DNA of 64,000 bases, from NCBI GenBank assembly GCA_013399695.1, contig VXAU01000211.1, positions 886,386 to 950,385 on the forward strand, in the 5' to 3' direction. The notes beneath the pieces were generated by a model, which searched no databases, was not told the DNA's origin, and saw only the letters and a list, made by a program, of their open reading frames with translations. Origin of the DNA: Formicarius rufipectus (Eukaryota; Chordata; Aves; Passeriformes; Formicariidae). Within the stretch, counting starts at the first letter, position 1. Every line of letters starts with the position of its first letter. Shown here one piece after another: positions 21,185 to 33,600 of the stretch. A program made the position numbers and the translations under genes.

Positions 21185-22544
21185 GGTAAATGTTAAAAAC
21201 GCTATATTTCTTTGTAGTTTTTATTCTTCATTCCGTGATTAATTTCTGTACAGACTGAACCATGCAGCAGTAGTTTGAGGCTCACCTTTTAAAATTTGAG
21301 GGTTAAAATTAAGTGCCAAAGCCTTAGATAGACCTGGGTAGTATGGACAAATTCATAGTGTCTTCTGATCACTTCTAGTTAGGAATCTTTATTTCTATTG
21401 TAAAAAAGAAAAATAAACCAGAAAAAATACCCATAATCTTGGACTTTTCTAACAAAAAAATGCAGCTGAAGGAATATCTCTATGGAAATTGGCTGGGGAA
21501 ACTACTTTCAGCCTCACAATTCTGGAAATATACAGGGCAGGACAAAAATCTGCAACCAATAGGTCCAGTCCTTATGCTTCAGTGAAATGATGCTGAAAAC
21601 TTTCAGCTGGTGCTGTGAGTCATTCATTAAACCCAAGGGGAAACAGTAGGCACTTGGAGGTTTGGGGGTTTTTTTGTGCAACAATAGGGATCAGTGCAAG
21701 GGACAACTATGAAATGGCTGGTTTTAAGTCTTTAGGGAACCTGGGCAGAGCTCTACTTTGACAAAGAGCAGATCCAAGGTATGATAAACCTGTTACCAGA
21801 AAAATCACATCCTCCTGGCTTGTACCTGTCTCAATAAACGTTGTGTGAAACACAGTCAGGCCCCATTATTCTCCCGACTGGTGTCTGTGCTCAGCAGTGT
21901 GGATGGTACTTTCTCTTATCTTTTTAAGAGTTTATGGATTGCAGAATAGCTCTCTCTTGTCCACAGTGAAAGCAGATGAGCTAAGTATTTAGCAGTGGGT
22001 TTTTTTGGTACAAACAATAGTGCCTGGAAGTGGGCTGCTGAGGTTCAGGTTTGGTTTGTGCCCTTCCTGCTTCCTTCTGATAGCGAGACCAAGTCAACCA
22101 GAGCATCGAGAGGGTTCAGATTGCTAATGTGCCCAGTATTTACAGAGCTTTAGTTTTTGAAAAGAGAGAAAAGTGTAAGTCCTTCTGCTCCATTACAAAG
22201 ACTGTTGCTTTTTATGATAAGCAGAGATGTGCTTGTTTACTTTTTTCCCCCTGAAATTAACTTTCATTGAAACTCTTTACTGCTGCATTGAATTAAAAGC
22301 TTCTTCTTCCAACATTTTTATAATCTTGCAGGAAGCCATTATCTGGTGACTTCCAGAAGGGACTTCAATTTAGCTTTTGCTGTTCTTGATTCTAGCTGGT
22401 ATTAAACACTTCAATTGATCTAGTATATTCAGGTTTTTGGCCAATATAAAAGCACATATTTAATATTATTGACCCTTGATTTGGGGGAGCATGTGGGTTA
22501 GATTACATGTAATTTTTTGTGTTTTGAAAGGCATTGAATTTTGT

Positions 22545-22752
<208 letters not shown>

Positions 22753-25700
22753 AATTCAGTTGCAACAAAGTGAAAGTCATATTTTCATTTTATATGACCC
22801 TTTACCATCTGGGTGTCCTTCTAACCTTGTTCTCTGTGATTTTATGTTGCTGCAATTCCATTGTGCCTAGAGTACATGGGACCAGACCCAGGACTTATCC
22901 TGAAGACCATGAGAGAAAGCTTGCTTTTCATATCTCAAAGAAGTTAACACTTGGTTTTGAATCCTGACCTGAATGTACAATTTAAGAACTAATTTAGCTG
23001 CTAGATGGCCCTAAAGCTTCAGCATTAATGAGGAGATAAGCAGTAATCCTTGCTTTCACAGACTTTCCCAAGTTTACAGAATTACAGAGCTTTCTCTTGC
23101 AAGGAAAGTGCTTGATCTTATTAACAAGGAAAACAAGAAGCTTAAAGCGGACACAAAAGCAGTGCTGTAGCTTGGTTGGTTCCAGGGTCTGGGTCACAGT
23201 ATGCTGCCTCCATTTGCAAGCAAGGACGTGAAATGCACCTCATTCACAGCAGCAGATTTGCCCCAGCCTCTTCTGGGGAGAACAGGTGTTTTTGGATAGT
23301 GACATTTCCTCTCTCCTTTTTTTTCTCCTGACTATCTTCCTGACTTTGAGTCCCCAGTTACATCCTAATTGGCTTCTTTCTTTTAATTGACCATCTCTCC
23401 TTCTGAATGGCTGTCAATGCTGACCTGCTTCCTCTGCTGGAGATGCATATTACTGTAGCTCTTTTGAGACAAACTGTTAAACTATAATTTCTTTCTTTTT
23501 TTATCTGGCTTGTGGATAAGCAGGATTTTAAATGCTGCAATTTGCTTCACAGCTCCCTGTAATGAGCAGAAGGGGGCACCTTCTTATTTTCTCATGCTTA
23601 GCAACACTTGTGCATCCTATATGAGTAGGGATGCAACTATAGTTCCAAACATCTACTTTTCGGTGTTTGTTTTAACACTTAGTGGATAGGTAAATCAGTA
23701 ATTGTAACTGCAGTATGTGATTATCACCTGTGATCATGCACTAGAGGTTGCCTGGGGATGTGTTTTAAGCTAAAGCAAGGGTATGCACACTGTATCTTGA
23801 GAGAGCTTCCTTCAGTTCACTGCTTAGCAGATCTTTCCAGAGGCTTTTCCTGGTTTATTCTTAGCTTCTCCTGACACCCACAAATGACTGCAGAAAGATG
23901 GGCTATCTGCATTGCCTAAGAACTGTCAGCAAACAGGGCTCCCTCTCTTCTCTGGGCCAACAACAGCAGCAGAAAGGCTGACTGACCCTCACCCAGTTTT
24001 ATTCGGAGTGATGAGGATGACTCGTGGTGCTCTGCACACTTGGGGAGGATTCTTCCATGAAAGCAGCAATGTATTATGAGTAGCTGTCAGCAGAGGAAAG
24101 AAGCTTCAGCTGCTGTGAGTTATTTCTGCCCATTTGGCAGTCTGCTCTTTTCCTCAGTTAAACACCATATCACCCTGATGTTCCAGCATATTCATTGCTA
24201 CTCAGAACAGGTATGAAATAAAAACTACTGTATTAAGGAGGTGTGTAACCACACAATTTTACTTAGGTGCTTATGGAGATGATCACTGCAACCTATTCTT
24301 AAGTACACCGATTTCTTAACTGGTACTGTGTACAGCCTAGAGAGGCTGGGAGCATATTCTGTCTGACCTCTTTCTGGGTTGGGTAGAGACTCTTTGACTG
24401 AGTGTCTTTAGGGTTCCTGCCTTGCCATTTCCACATGGTAGGAGGAGACATTAGGAGATCCTACTTCATGCCAAAGCAGCTGGTAGATGCAAAAGGCATG
24501 ACATGAGAAAGCAGCTTGCTATTATAATGGGAAAGGAGTAAAGGCCCCGTCTTCAGACCTTGTAAAATGTCCTCAGCTTGGCATTGTGAAAATAGAAGGT
24601 GATATCTGCAGTGGTTTTCACACAGTTTTTTGGGGTTTTTTTTTTGGCAGAAAACTGCTGGGGGGCCCAAACCAGCTCAAGTATATTGTCACCATGGCCT
24701 GGTTGGTGACTCACAGGGACCATCTCAGACTAGAGGTGTGGCTGAAAACGTGCAGGTGAAATTGCAGCTACTTATGTAACTATCCATGACCCACCACCAT
24801 TCTTTGGCTTGCTAAGAGGCCAGAGGTGATTTTGTATGAAAATCTGTCGTTGTTGCTGTTGTTGTATTTTAGTAGGAAGTAAAATTAGGACTCCTGGACT
24901 AGGGACAGACAACTCCTATGACATCTGTCATGAGAAGGATACCTGTACTGGAAGTAAAGAGTGCTCAGTACTTAAAGCTACATTTAATATCCCACCCAGT
25001 GACCTTTCTAAGAGAGCTGAGAGTGCTAATGCACAGGATAGACAGTGAAAGGATATATGCTTTTAATCAGCTTCCCAATAGTAAGATAATAAAAGCAATA
25101 ATCCTTTTAGGATTCTGCTTCTATGATCTCTATCTTTTCCAAGGTCACTAAGCAGAAGGGAAAATAAAAGAAGATAAGCTTCCAAGGAGCTGAATAGTAG
25201 AGAAGAGAAAAACATCACACCCACCAGATTGTTCTGCTTCCAACTCACAGTGAGGGAGTCAAACCATGTTGAGAACAGACTGAGTGGTTTCACAGGACAC
25301 TGGTCACACCAGATTTCCAGAGTAGCAGGAGCTTCATCTTGTGGTCCCAAGCATCTCTGGATATACACAGACTGAGAATTTGGACTTTTTCTCTTACCAG
25401 GACACCAAACTATTAGACCTGAGGGAGGGAAAGAAATTATTTTGATCGTTGACAGCTCTTATTTGGTTTGGTTTCAATGTGTTTGTTTCATTTCTTTAAA
25501 ACCACAATACCCCACGTACACCCCCCAAAAATATCACACCTACCCCCACCCCCACGGAAAACTATACCCACTGCATGTGAAAAAAACCTATTATCACTGT
25601 TGGTGAAAATTTTAACATCAACAGGAGAGATGCAGTAGCAAAATATGACATTTAAATGTCCAGAGTTGCTTCTGTTCTCAGCTGTGGTGAACTCTGCCCC

Positions 25701-26094
25701 TCAATACCAGAGATCCATTTTCCCTTGACTTCATTAAACTCTGTATACACAAAGAACCAAACCTGGCTGTTTGCATATTAAAGCAGCATAATATTGAGTT
25801 GTCCATCTCTTGTGAGCTCTTGGCATTAGAGTGTCTCTGCCGGGTCAGGCCACAGGTCCTTCCAGCTAAGTGTGTTGTTTCCAACAGAGAGCAGTAAAAT
25901 CTGCCTAGGGAGGATTCACTGAGCCAAGGGCAAGCACACAGTCCTTGCCCCTGTAGTCTCCTGGGCTCCAGCAATTTCTGTTTAGTGGCTTCTTAAGCCA
26001 GATCTGGGATTATCCTGTTTAAATAGCTGCAAATGGCTTTTTATTTTCCCTCTCATTATTTTGTTTAATTGCTTTATGAGCTCATCTAAAATGA
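22753..26094. other. Non-coding DNA, no gene recognised
   Basis: Nothing but a short TTG/CTG-rich stretch near 24850 and a C-rich, purine-poor stretch at 25510-25560. Confidence 0.65.
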
Positions 26095-26514
26095 TGAGTA
26101 CAGAGGAGGGCAAGAGGAGATTAGAGGACTTCTGTGAAGAAAGACTGAGAGAGTTTGGCCTGGGACAAGGAGAGGGGGACCTTATCAATGCACACAAATA
26201 TTTTAAGGGCTGCTGTCAAGAGGATGAGGCCAGACTCATTTCAGTGGTGCTCAGTGATGGGACAAGGGACAATGGGCACAAACTGAAACACAGGAAGTTC
26301 CATCTGGATTCGAGGGAAAAGTTCTATACTGTGAGAGTGTCAGAACACGGGAACAGGCTATCCAGAGAGGTTGTGGAATCTCTGGAGAGATTCAAAACCT
26401 GCCTGGATGCAATCCTGTGCAACCTGCTCTAGGTGAACCTGCTCAAGCAGAGGAGTTGTACTAGATGATCTCCAGGGGTCTCTTCCAACCCCAACTGTTC
26501 TGTGATTCTCTGAT
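26095..26514 (+). mobile_element. CR1 LINE, 5'-truncated 3' end
   Basis: CR1 is the dominant non-LTR retrotransposon of birds and reptiles. The segment shows the family's 3' end in order: a GACCTTAT-type block near 26179, GGACAAGGGACAATGGGCA near 26262, CTGTGAGAGTGTC near 26329, CCAGAGAGGTTGTGG near 26361, then CTAGATGATCTCCAGGGG, CTTCCAACCC and the terminal TGTGATTCTCTGAT tail. The last part of ORF2 is still open: from about 26061 to a TAG at 26430 the frame gives the familiar CR1 C-terminal pattern (RL..FCEERLREF, DGTRDNGHKL, FYTVRV, NRLSREVVESLERFKTCLDA). There is no reverse transcriptase core, so it is a dead 5'-truncated copy. Confidence 0.93.
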
Positions 26515-29500
26515 TAAGCAGCAGATTTTATTCTCCTGCATAGAAATTGCACTGCATTTTTGTTTAGGCCTTGACTAGTTCTTTCTTTAGTGTTGCTGTT
26601 AATGGAACAAGCAAGTTTTGTCCTGGTGTACTAAATATTTATTTACTATAGATGTTTCAGTTAATGGGAAATATAGCAAAGCCCCAGTTTGTAGTACAAG
26701 ATTTATTTTGATTGTGAAAGCCCAGAACAGCCTTTACAGCAGAACTCTTGTCTGGACCCAGATTGTGCTCCTTACCCTGTTCATGTGGAGCTCTGCAGGC
26801 AGTTCTGGCTCGGCTGGTTGGGAGGACTCCCCATGGTGGGCAGGGTGTGTGGGAGGACAGCACTGTAACATACATGTGGTGTATGTGTATAGGTGATGGG
26901 GAAATGAAGAGCAGTGGTAACAGGCTACAGACAACAGGAATAGAGTGCTTTCTCATGCCAGTAGAAACCTTGGGATTTAATCAGAACTCTTGACATCACA
27001 TCATCTATAATATTTAATCCCTTGTGATTCCAACCTGGGAACTTTTTTAATTTGAAATGCTGGCCCTATACCTTTTCTCCATATAGCACCACTGTGTTAG
27101 AGCCCAGTTCTAATGCATACTGTGGAATGGTATTGACTTTTTATTTTTTTTATGTGCACCATGCTGGGAACATCCGAGCCAAATTGTTGACAGTCTTAAT
27201 GTGTTTTGGAGCGGATGCATTTCCTGAGGTACGATGTGTTCCACCTTATCCTTTAGTTAATGTATCGATTCTTCTGCCTCGGGCAGAGATACTTAGGCTC
27301 ATGTCTCTTGGTTGTTGCTTTTAATTTGAATTCAGTTATGAGCATTGAAGAAACAGTCTCAGACACTACCACTGCTTTAAATTCACTGCAGAAGTGGTCC
27401 ATGAACTATCAGATTTTTTTTCAGACATTCACATCACTGAAATTCAGGCCTCTGGCTTAGACTGTGTCAGGCAGCTACAGAGAGGATATTTCCATGTCAG
27501 CTGGATAGGGCAACAATTATAGTCAAGTTGTATTGAAGTTCCATGAGATGGGTTGAGCTCCTGGTCTCAGTTAACTGATGAGTATCTGGCTGCTCTTAAA
27601 AGGAAGGATCCTGTTGAGGTGTCCCCCTGCACTGCCTTCACTTGTGGCTGTATGTTCCCAAGACTTCTCTTGCATTAGTTCTTGCCTTCTCTAAACCCAT
27701 TAGTGAACTATTCCAACTCATTAATTAGCTGGGATATTTTCCAAGTGGGGAAAAAAAAATTAAAAAAGACAAAGAAAAAAATCTGGGCTGGTGAGCTAAT
27801 AAAGCCCACTTCCAAGTGCTGAATTTCAGGCATGATGAAAAGCCAGTCCAAAACATGCCCAAAGTCGTGTTTTCCCTCATGTATCTGATGGAAGATCATT
27901 GAAGCCTGACAGTTCTGTGAAATACAGTCCCAACTATCTTAATTTTATCATCTCCCTCTATTTTCTGTCTTTCTGCTTCTAGTCTGACAAGCAGAGTGGT
28001 TATCAAGGACTTCCAGTTTGATAGAAGCATGTGCTTTGCTTCCAGGGCTGAGCTAAAAGCTTGAAAACTTTGAGTGTGCACAGTCCAGGCTTTCTGGAGG
28101 GAGAATCCAGAGGTGAACCCAGCTGGGGTACATTGTTTGCTCTACTGCTTCTCTCAGATTTTATTTCCAAGATGGTAGGTCTTGATTTATCTACTTGTAA
28201 ATGGAACATAAATGTGTTTACGTGTTGTGCAGACACTGTGTGATTGAAAGGCTGTCTGAGAGTCTGAGATAATAGAGATGCTGTGTAAGCACTCGTAATG
28301 AAGGAGTCTGATACATTGGCTGTCAGGCTTCCTGTCCGGTGTTTCCTGTGAAGATATGCCAATATATTGGTGTCATAAGGATGCTTTGAAATACAGTCAG
28401 GTGAACTGGTTCACCTAAAGAAAGAACATGTCTAAACTGTAGTCTCATTTCTCTCTATATCTAACATAAGTTGATTTCTAAGATGTAAAGCCAAAAGAAA
28501 CCCAAGCTGTGGTGTTCTCCATTTTGCTCTTTCTTCCCCACAAATTTTGACATCTTGCATGGCTCCTGCCACTGGCCAGGTTATGTAAGTGATAAGTTGG
28601 CAGTATTAGTCACAGGAGATCTTCAAGCCTGGCTTAAAGCAAGGCTTGCTGAGGATCTTGTGGGGAGGTTTCTGAATCATGACTCTGCATCTGCTGTGCA
28701 GTTCACCAGCATTGCCTTGGTCCCATTGCACAGGTCCTGAGGCTGGTGAAAAAACATCTCTTTCATTAAGATGTGGAGCTGAGCTGATTAGTCATGATAA
28801 TTTACAGAAATGACTAACTGATTGGTGAACTTATGGGTAAAATCTGAATTTTGGGGAAGGCTGTTTGCTCCGTGACACTTCCCTGGTTTTGTTTGTAATT
28901 GAAACAGAGTAGACTTTTATTGGTAGGTGAAGCAGTTTTGGCTGCCCTCTGACAGCTTCTCACAAGGATGCTGGGACTTGACACAAGCATGAATCAATTG
29001 GCTTCTCAGAAAAATTCTGAGAACTGGCTCTCTGCCAATCTGCCTGGAAATGGGACAAAAGTAATGTCATTGCTCCATTCTCTTTCACTTTGCTGAAAAT
29101 TTTTCTTGCCAAAATCCTCAGGCTAGAAAAACAGTCCACAAAACCAGAAAAAAAAAAAAAGGCAACCCAGTGGTGTGTTTTTATTGTCAATAGTGATGGG
29201 ACTTAGGTGACTTAAAACCCCAAAGTACTTGGCTTTGCTTGATGAACTGAAGCAGAGAAATATGGATTGAACAGACAAGTGCTAATCTGCAAAGAGCAAG
29301 TAGTGTGATTTTGCCTCAGGAAGAAGTGATGCTTGGGTGTGATGCATGGCAGGGGAGCAAGGCTGGAGACTTCCAGACTAATGGCACGGGCTGCTCCTTC
29401 TCACACCAAGGAGCTTCACTCCCCATCACACACCAGACCCACTGACTCTGCAGAGCTGCCTCTGAGATAGGAAACCTGCATGAGTGGGAAGATGTTGCTT

Positions 29501-32500
29501 CAAAGACATAGTATGAGGTTATTTATTCTGCCTTCCCATGTGTGGAAGATAGGAAAATGAAAGGGCATATGACAAGTGCAGCAGGAGTCAGTTGGGAAAA
29601 GCTCCACTGTCATGGTTTTCAGGCTGGGGACACACCTGTGGGCAGCAGATGTTATTATTTGTCACAGGAGATGATAATTTGCTTTCAGTAAGAAAAACAC
29701 ACTTTAAAAATCCCCATATTTTAAAGTTCTCAGGATGTAATTAAGGAAGCATGTGCAACCAGCAGTGGAGCAGACCCCTTCCTGGGGCTGGTGTGACACA
29801 TGGTGCAGTGTCCCACCTGCTGAGCTCTACACCAAGGCTGTGCCATTCCCACCTCTGGCATTTGAAGGTCTGTGTGTCTTTCAGCACCTTAAATTTTGTC
29901 TCAGTTGTTGACAAGATAAGTATGTTCATATTTCATAGCATTTTTGAAGACACAAACCCATGCTGGTTTCAGTATTATCTCCAGAATGTTTAAATGCATT
30001 TGTGGGATTTTGCAGGGTCTGTTATACTCAATAACATAATTTGTTTTCTCCATTCTTGTTTAATTAATTTTGGATTCAAAGGCTATGTCTAGAATTAAGC
30101 ATGTTCTTGTCAGTTTAAGATCACTCATTAATAGTGTATTTGGACCTTGAACAGAGATTGAAATTTACTATATTAGTTACCTTTAGGCAGCTTAACATTT
30201 TTAATGGAGAGAAAAAATTGCCTTACGTAACTCAGTCTGTAATTCTAAATGAAACTGATTTAGCTGATCTGATAAATAATTAGTGAAATTGAAAATTAGA
30301 TAAATGCTGATTCATTAGCATCTGGTTTTAGAATGTGATTGTAAGGAAATATGAATGGAAAGAGGATGCTGGATGTGACTCTGTTGGTAAAGTAGTATTA
30401 AAAGAGGATAGAAGTAATTTATTCAAGATTTAAGATGGCCTTAGCTGACAGTATTCAATTTTTTTTCCCCCACAATGAAACGGTGCTAAAGATTTCTGTT
30501 ATAAAATGAAAGTGAGGGCCATCACAATTCCTATGAGGACCGTGAACATATTAAATAAACTGAGATGAATCAGTAACTTATTGAATAAGAAATAATAAAT
30601 CTATCTGATTATTCTCTGGATTTTCATCTGGGATTTTAGGGATTGCAGCGTAGAACTAGTTGGGAGCAAGATGAGACGACTGAAACACAGCAAAAACTGA
30701 AAGAAGAGTTTGTACTACTCACTGCAGAGAAGAAACTCTTAAACTGAGCATTAATTTCTCTTAGTTTGGTATCTCCAGTACAACACACACTGTGTAGCTG
30801 TTTGCTATAAGCTGTTGTTAGATGGTGCTACACTTCTTCCATATGCAGAGTTTTCTTTGGCTTGTTTGTGGACAGTTGGTTATCTGTGAAGAACTGGCTG
30901 ATTGATGTGGCTTCTGATCCCCATTTCTAATCCTGAAAATATATTAAATACTTTCCTCATCTTCTTCTTCCACAGAGCAGAATTACCTTAAGACTGAGCT
31001 TGCATCTGTGAAGTGTAGGAATGACAGGATGCCTGGTAGGGCTCAGTTGGTGCTATGGAAATGTCTGGCTATCTTACATGAGGCACCAGAAGTCCTGCTG
31101 CTTCAATGATTTTAAAGAAGTTTGGGATCTGCAAGAGGCAGTTACTGCCTGCAAACCATCATCTTTGCTGTTTTACAGTGCCTGTTTCCCACACATCACT
31201 GTGCCTTAGCAGAGAGACACGTTGTTCTCGGCTGGTTGGAAACTTTTTTCTTGTTGCTGATGGTGGAGTAGGTCCCCAGATATTTTGTGTGGGTCCTCCC
31301 TTCCCTCTCTGTACCCCTAAAAGGTTTTACCTGTACACTGATTATTCTGTTCTCTGACATGTGTGTTTTGGTGAGCAAGCAGAGTTTGTGTGCATGTGGA
31401 AGAGCTGAGCTTTCAGTGCCAAAACAAACTTTGGAGAAGCTGAGATGATTGCGCTGGATTGCAGGAGTCACTGAGCCCAGATGGGTGGTGAGGGATTTCA
31501 GAATGATGATGATAGCTCAGAAAGGCATCCTGAAAGTCCTTGAAAAAAGGTATCAGATATACGGTTGACTTAAGATCTGTAAGGGGCGTTTTCAGCTCTT
31601 GCTCGTGGTGTTTGAGTAAGTTACAGATGGCTGAATTTTTTTGTCCTCTGTTTTGTGTGAGTACCCAATGAGTAGTTTCCTCAGGGTGTAGTGAGACAGT
31701 AAGCTGTCATTGCACTGGTTCATTACCTCACTATTGTTCTCTACACTGTCAGCCCAAACCCACTTTTTCCCATACTGAGCATTTTCTAAAATATCCCATA
31801 ACATAATGATCTCTGTGGCTAATTAGAGATTGTCGTCAGAGCCATAGGTAATACATTCCAGAAATGGTCAGTTCTATAAATATATGGGTAAAATTGAGAC
31901 GTACCAGAAAGTAAATTAACAAATAATAAATGGCCAAGTGTTCAATTGGCCCCACCATAGCCCCTAAATCTGTGTGAACAAATGTTTATGAGCAGAATTA
32001 GCCCATTTGGCTGTACAGTCTGTGCATTGTGTACTTGCTTTTATTTGCAGTAAATATGCACAAAACCTTTCTATTACAGCATTATGTATACAAATCCAAG
32101 CCCTGGTTCTGTGGAGTGGTGATGGACAGCATATCTTGGTGCAGAGGCCAAACTTTGACCTAGTTCTTGAAAAGGCAACCCAGCAAGTGAACTACAAAAC
32201 TGTGCTCAAATTCCACAGTTCCGGTTTCAAAAAGCAAAGTCCCAGAAGGACACTCATCTTTCTGCTTCTGGTACCTACTTACTTTTTGGCATCCTAGTGC
32301 AAAACTGGAAATGTTTGGAAAACCCCAAACTGAGCATGTTTTCTTTTTTAAGTGCTTTCTTTCTTTTATTGGTCATTTTAAGAGTAACTAAATATAACAT
32401 CATAAAATACTTTCAATAGCTCTGACAGAAATCTTTTTTTTTTTTGCCTTTCTTGCAAGGTAGGTGGCCTTTATTGTGGTTTTCATCACACTCAAGAATA

Positions 32501-33289
32501 AAGTATTCTCAAAGTTTCAGAAATCCAAAACAACATGGGTTTTCACTTTGCTGCTTCGTGCCTTCTTCCATCCTGTCTGAAAATTGAGACAGAGATGAAA
32601 AACACCATGCTTTCAAAATTCAGAAGAAATCCAGCTTGGATTTATGCCTAGTACAAGGGTAAAAGGGTTGAACATTTTCTAACTAGGACTGTCATTTTCT
32701 AGTATATAGTGCTGCAGTTGATCGCTTCATATAAAAGGAATGTAATGCATTTTATTTTGTGGGTACAGAGAAGGGACCCTACCAGGTCACGCTTTTCTGC
32801 AAGTGATTCACACGTCGGTCCCTTTGCTGAGTGTTCTTGAGGATGATCTTTCTGTACCACAGAAAAATCTCAATTATTGCTTTCAGCAGAGGTTAAACAA
32901 GCTACCATCTTGTGCAGCTTGGAGGTAATAAACTGTGCTGAACTGAGCTCGGCTACAGGCACACAACCTACGCAAGGCTCTGGCCCTGGATGCGTACACA
33001 CCACGAGCTATGTTCTTTATGCTCCAGGGACTATTAAGTTAAGAAACGTTTCTCTTTGTATAAAAACTTTGTGAGTGATACATGCCAAAATGACACATGG
33101 ATTGTCACATATTTGGGCTTCAGTATGTTCTGTTTGCCAGGGAAACCATCAGTTTCAGTCAGATCGATAAGTAATGCACCTTGGGCACCAGTGTGTGTAA
33201 TCCCAGTGCTGCCACAGAGCTGGGCTCACAGAAAGGCAGCTCCAAATCAGTGCAAGTTAAATTAACTTTTGGAAAGTTCTTAGTTGAAC
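26515..33289. other. Non-coding DNA, no gene recognised
   Basis: No coding signature. A strongly AT-rich segment at 30060-30360 with several TAATTA/TTCATTAG cores looks like constrained non-coding DNA but cannot be tested here. Near 32440-32470 the - strand shows AATAAA followed by an A11 run. Confidence 0.6.
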
Positions 33290-33600
33290 CATAACTAACA
33301 TCAACACGTTGAAAAAAAATTATCAGGTAATTATTAGAGAACAATAACATTGTTAGGCTGATTGGGCTATGCACCAAGGGGCTGTCAATCACAGCTGTTA
33401 TGAAAAGCAGAGCATTTAGAGGCTGTCAATCATACCTGTTTGTAAAAGCCAAAGGACTTCAAGAATTGTTACGCCTGAATTTACCAAATGCCGAAATAAC
33501 AAAAGCACCAGAGCCTCATGCAGGCTGATATTACAGTTTATGTAGAAGCTCCTGCGTAAATTTATGCCTTTATTCATCTGAAAATATGACACCGGGAGCT
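33290..33600. promoter_or_regulatory. Candidate cis-regulatory element with PBX/MEIS and SOX motifs
   Basis: CTGTCAATCA occurs twice (33382-33391 and 33423-33432); its reverse complement TGATTGACAG is the known composite PBX-MEIS/PREP site. Each copy lies in a longer 29-base imperfect direct repeat (33380-33408 and 33421-33449). Just upstream is AACAAT-AAC-ATTGTT (33340-33354), facing SOX sites in the arrangement used by SOX dimers. CAGCTG at about 33392 is an E-box. Enhancer function is inferred from motif density only. Confidence 0.35.
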
